DNA from: JANQPX01 sp051010395
GTDB lineage: Bacteria; Pseudomonadota; Alphaproteobacteria; Geminicoccales; Geminicoccaceae
Assembly (NCBI GenBank): GCA_051010395.1
Contig: JBPCVQ010000408.1
Span: 1-43,161 of the forward strand
Direction of reading: 5' to 3'
Length of the DNA: 43,161 nt
This document shows, one piece after another, positions 42,615 through 43,161 of the stretch. The position numbers and the translations under genes were made by a program. Below the pieces are notes generated by a model that saw only the letters and a list, made by a program, of their open reading frames with translations, was not told the origin of the DNA and ran no database searches. Within the stretch, counting starts at the first letter, position 1; each line of letters opens with the position of its first letter.

Positions 42615-43161
42615 TTCTCGACAGCCACGCCAATAACGAAAAGAACGGCGTAGTCTTGCTTGGCGCAGCCTGGGACGGGAGGCATCGGGGCTCCTGGGGT
42701 CACACGGAATGCAGACTTCGGCGCATTGGCCGGCGAACATGAACCATCGGCCATCGCCGGTGTGTAGCGCGCCGATCGGCATGGCAAATGGGTCACGTCG
42801 TAGAGCTTTGCGTTGTCGGCGAGTTCCCAGCGCTGAGCGCCATCCTTATCCATGGGGTGAATGGTCAAGAGGGTAGTGACTTCGCGGTCGCCCGTGACGA
42901 TGTAGTGGCCGGGAGATACGGGGAAATCCGGCTTCTCCATGATCAAGCCATTCTCCTCCAGCCACCAATCCTCGCTGTCGAACTGCCACTCGGCCGGAGC
43001 CAGCCCGCCTGCCGCTTTCAAATCCTCGTAGTTGACCCCAATTCTGGATAAGGAGATTTGTAGAGAGGGATACACGAACCATTCGCCGGATGGTTCAAGA
43101 TCCTGTCGTCCCCTGCAGGATCGTTTTTTCTCATGTCTTTGTCGACCATCGCACTGTTTTG
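42611..43161 (-). CDS. Unrecognised protein, open to the right window edge
   Basis: I do not recognise this protein. The first start codon in frame within the window is GTG at 43075 (154 residues), but the frame stays open to 43161 and has no ribosome site at that GTG, so the gene may begin outside. The readable part has a Trp/Glu-rich stretch (EWQFDSEDWWLEENG), then GHYIVTGDREVTTLLTIHP and a C-terminal half with three cysteines and Pro-rich turns (CRSARYTP, SCSP, VPGCAK). The cysteines suggest an exported protein. It faces the Calx-beta gene. Confidence 0.45.
   Translation of the reverse strand, partial: KQCDGRQRHEKKRSCRGRQDLEPSGEWFVYPSLQISLSRIGVNYEDLKAAGGLAPAEWQFDSEDWWLEENGLIMEKPDFPVSPGHYIVTGDREVTTLLTIHPMDKDGAQRWELADNAKLYDVTHLPCRSARYTPAMADGSCSPANAPKSAFRVTPGAPMPPVPGCAKQDYAVLFVIGVAVEN

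Overview
The window looks like chromosomal or megaplasmid DNA of an alphaproteobacterium, most likely of the Hyphomicrobiales (Rhizobiales). This rests on high GC, dense operons joined by ATGA overlaps, frequent GTG/TTG starts, a RhaSTPQ-type sugar ABC transporter, an AepXVW phosphonate importer and a YdbH/YnbE/YdbL set. The genus cannot be fixed from this sequence. No rRNA, tRNA, CRISPR array or intact transposase was seen.

Region 1 (about 1-11,650) is a sugar uptake and oxidation island. A TIM-barrel isomerase/epimerase is read leftward. Facing it is one long operon: sugar-binding protein, double ATPase, two permeases, FadR-type GntR repressor, Gfo/Idh/MocA oxidoreductase, acetoacetate-decarboxylase-like protein, L-rhamnose mutarotase, an SDR, the gutted remnant of a D-2-hydroxyacid dehydrogenase, an enolase-superfamily dehydratase and a second SDR. 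No sugar kinase or aldolase is present, so a non-phosphorylating oxidative route for a 6-deoxy or related sugar is likely. A perfect GntR-type operator (TGGTCTGACCA) lies in front of the transporter.

Region 2 (about 11,700-28,730) is a large 2-aminoethylphosphonate (AEP) catabolic island. The rightward arm has a divergent LysR regulator and phnW, phnA, phnY (AEP to phosphonoacetaldehyde to phosphonoacetate to acetate plus phosphate). A Na/Pi-cotransporter-family protein follows, then the AepX/AepV/AepW importer. The leftward arm has phnY*, phnZ (the oxidative AEP to glycine route), a FAD-dependent oxidoreductase, a PbfA-like (R)-1-hydroxy-AEP ammonia-lyase and a D-2-hydroxyacid dehydrogenase. 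Both C-P cleavage strategies therefore sit together, and PbfA could shunt the PhnY* product into the PhnY/PhnA branch. A GcvA-like LysR gene divergent from phnY* is now an internally deleted remnant.

Region 3 (about 28,770-35,500) is a type I secretion locus read leftward: PrtD-like ABC protein, HlyD-type adaptor, TolC-type outer-membrane protein and a very acidic RTX protein with an internal 237-residue duplication. The ABC protein has lost its signature motif, catalytic glutamate and H-loop histidine.

Region 4 (about 35,890-43,161) holds a ydbH-ynbE-ydbL envelope operon, a TauE/SafE-family permease with an unusual cytoplasmic tail, an orphan TAXI-type binding protein overlapping a secreted Calx-beta protein gene, and an unrecognised gene that remains open to the right window edge. 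Two short CTAG-ended elements (22,836-22,945 and 42,431-42,614) look like remnants of a small transposable element family.
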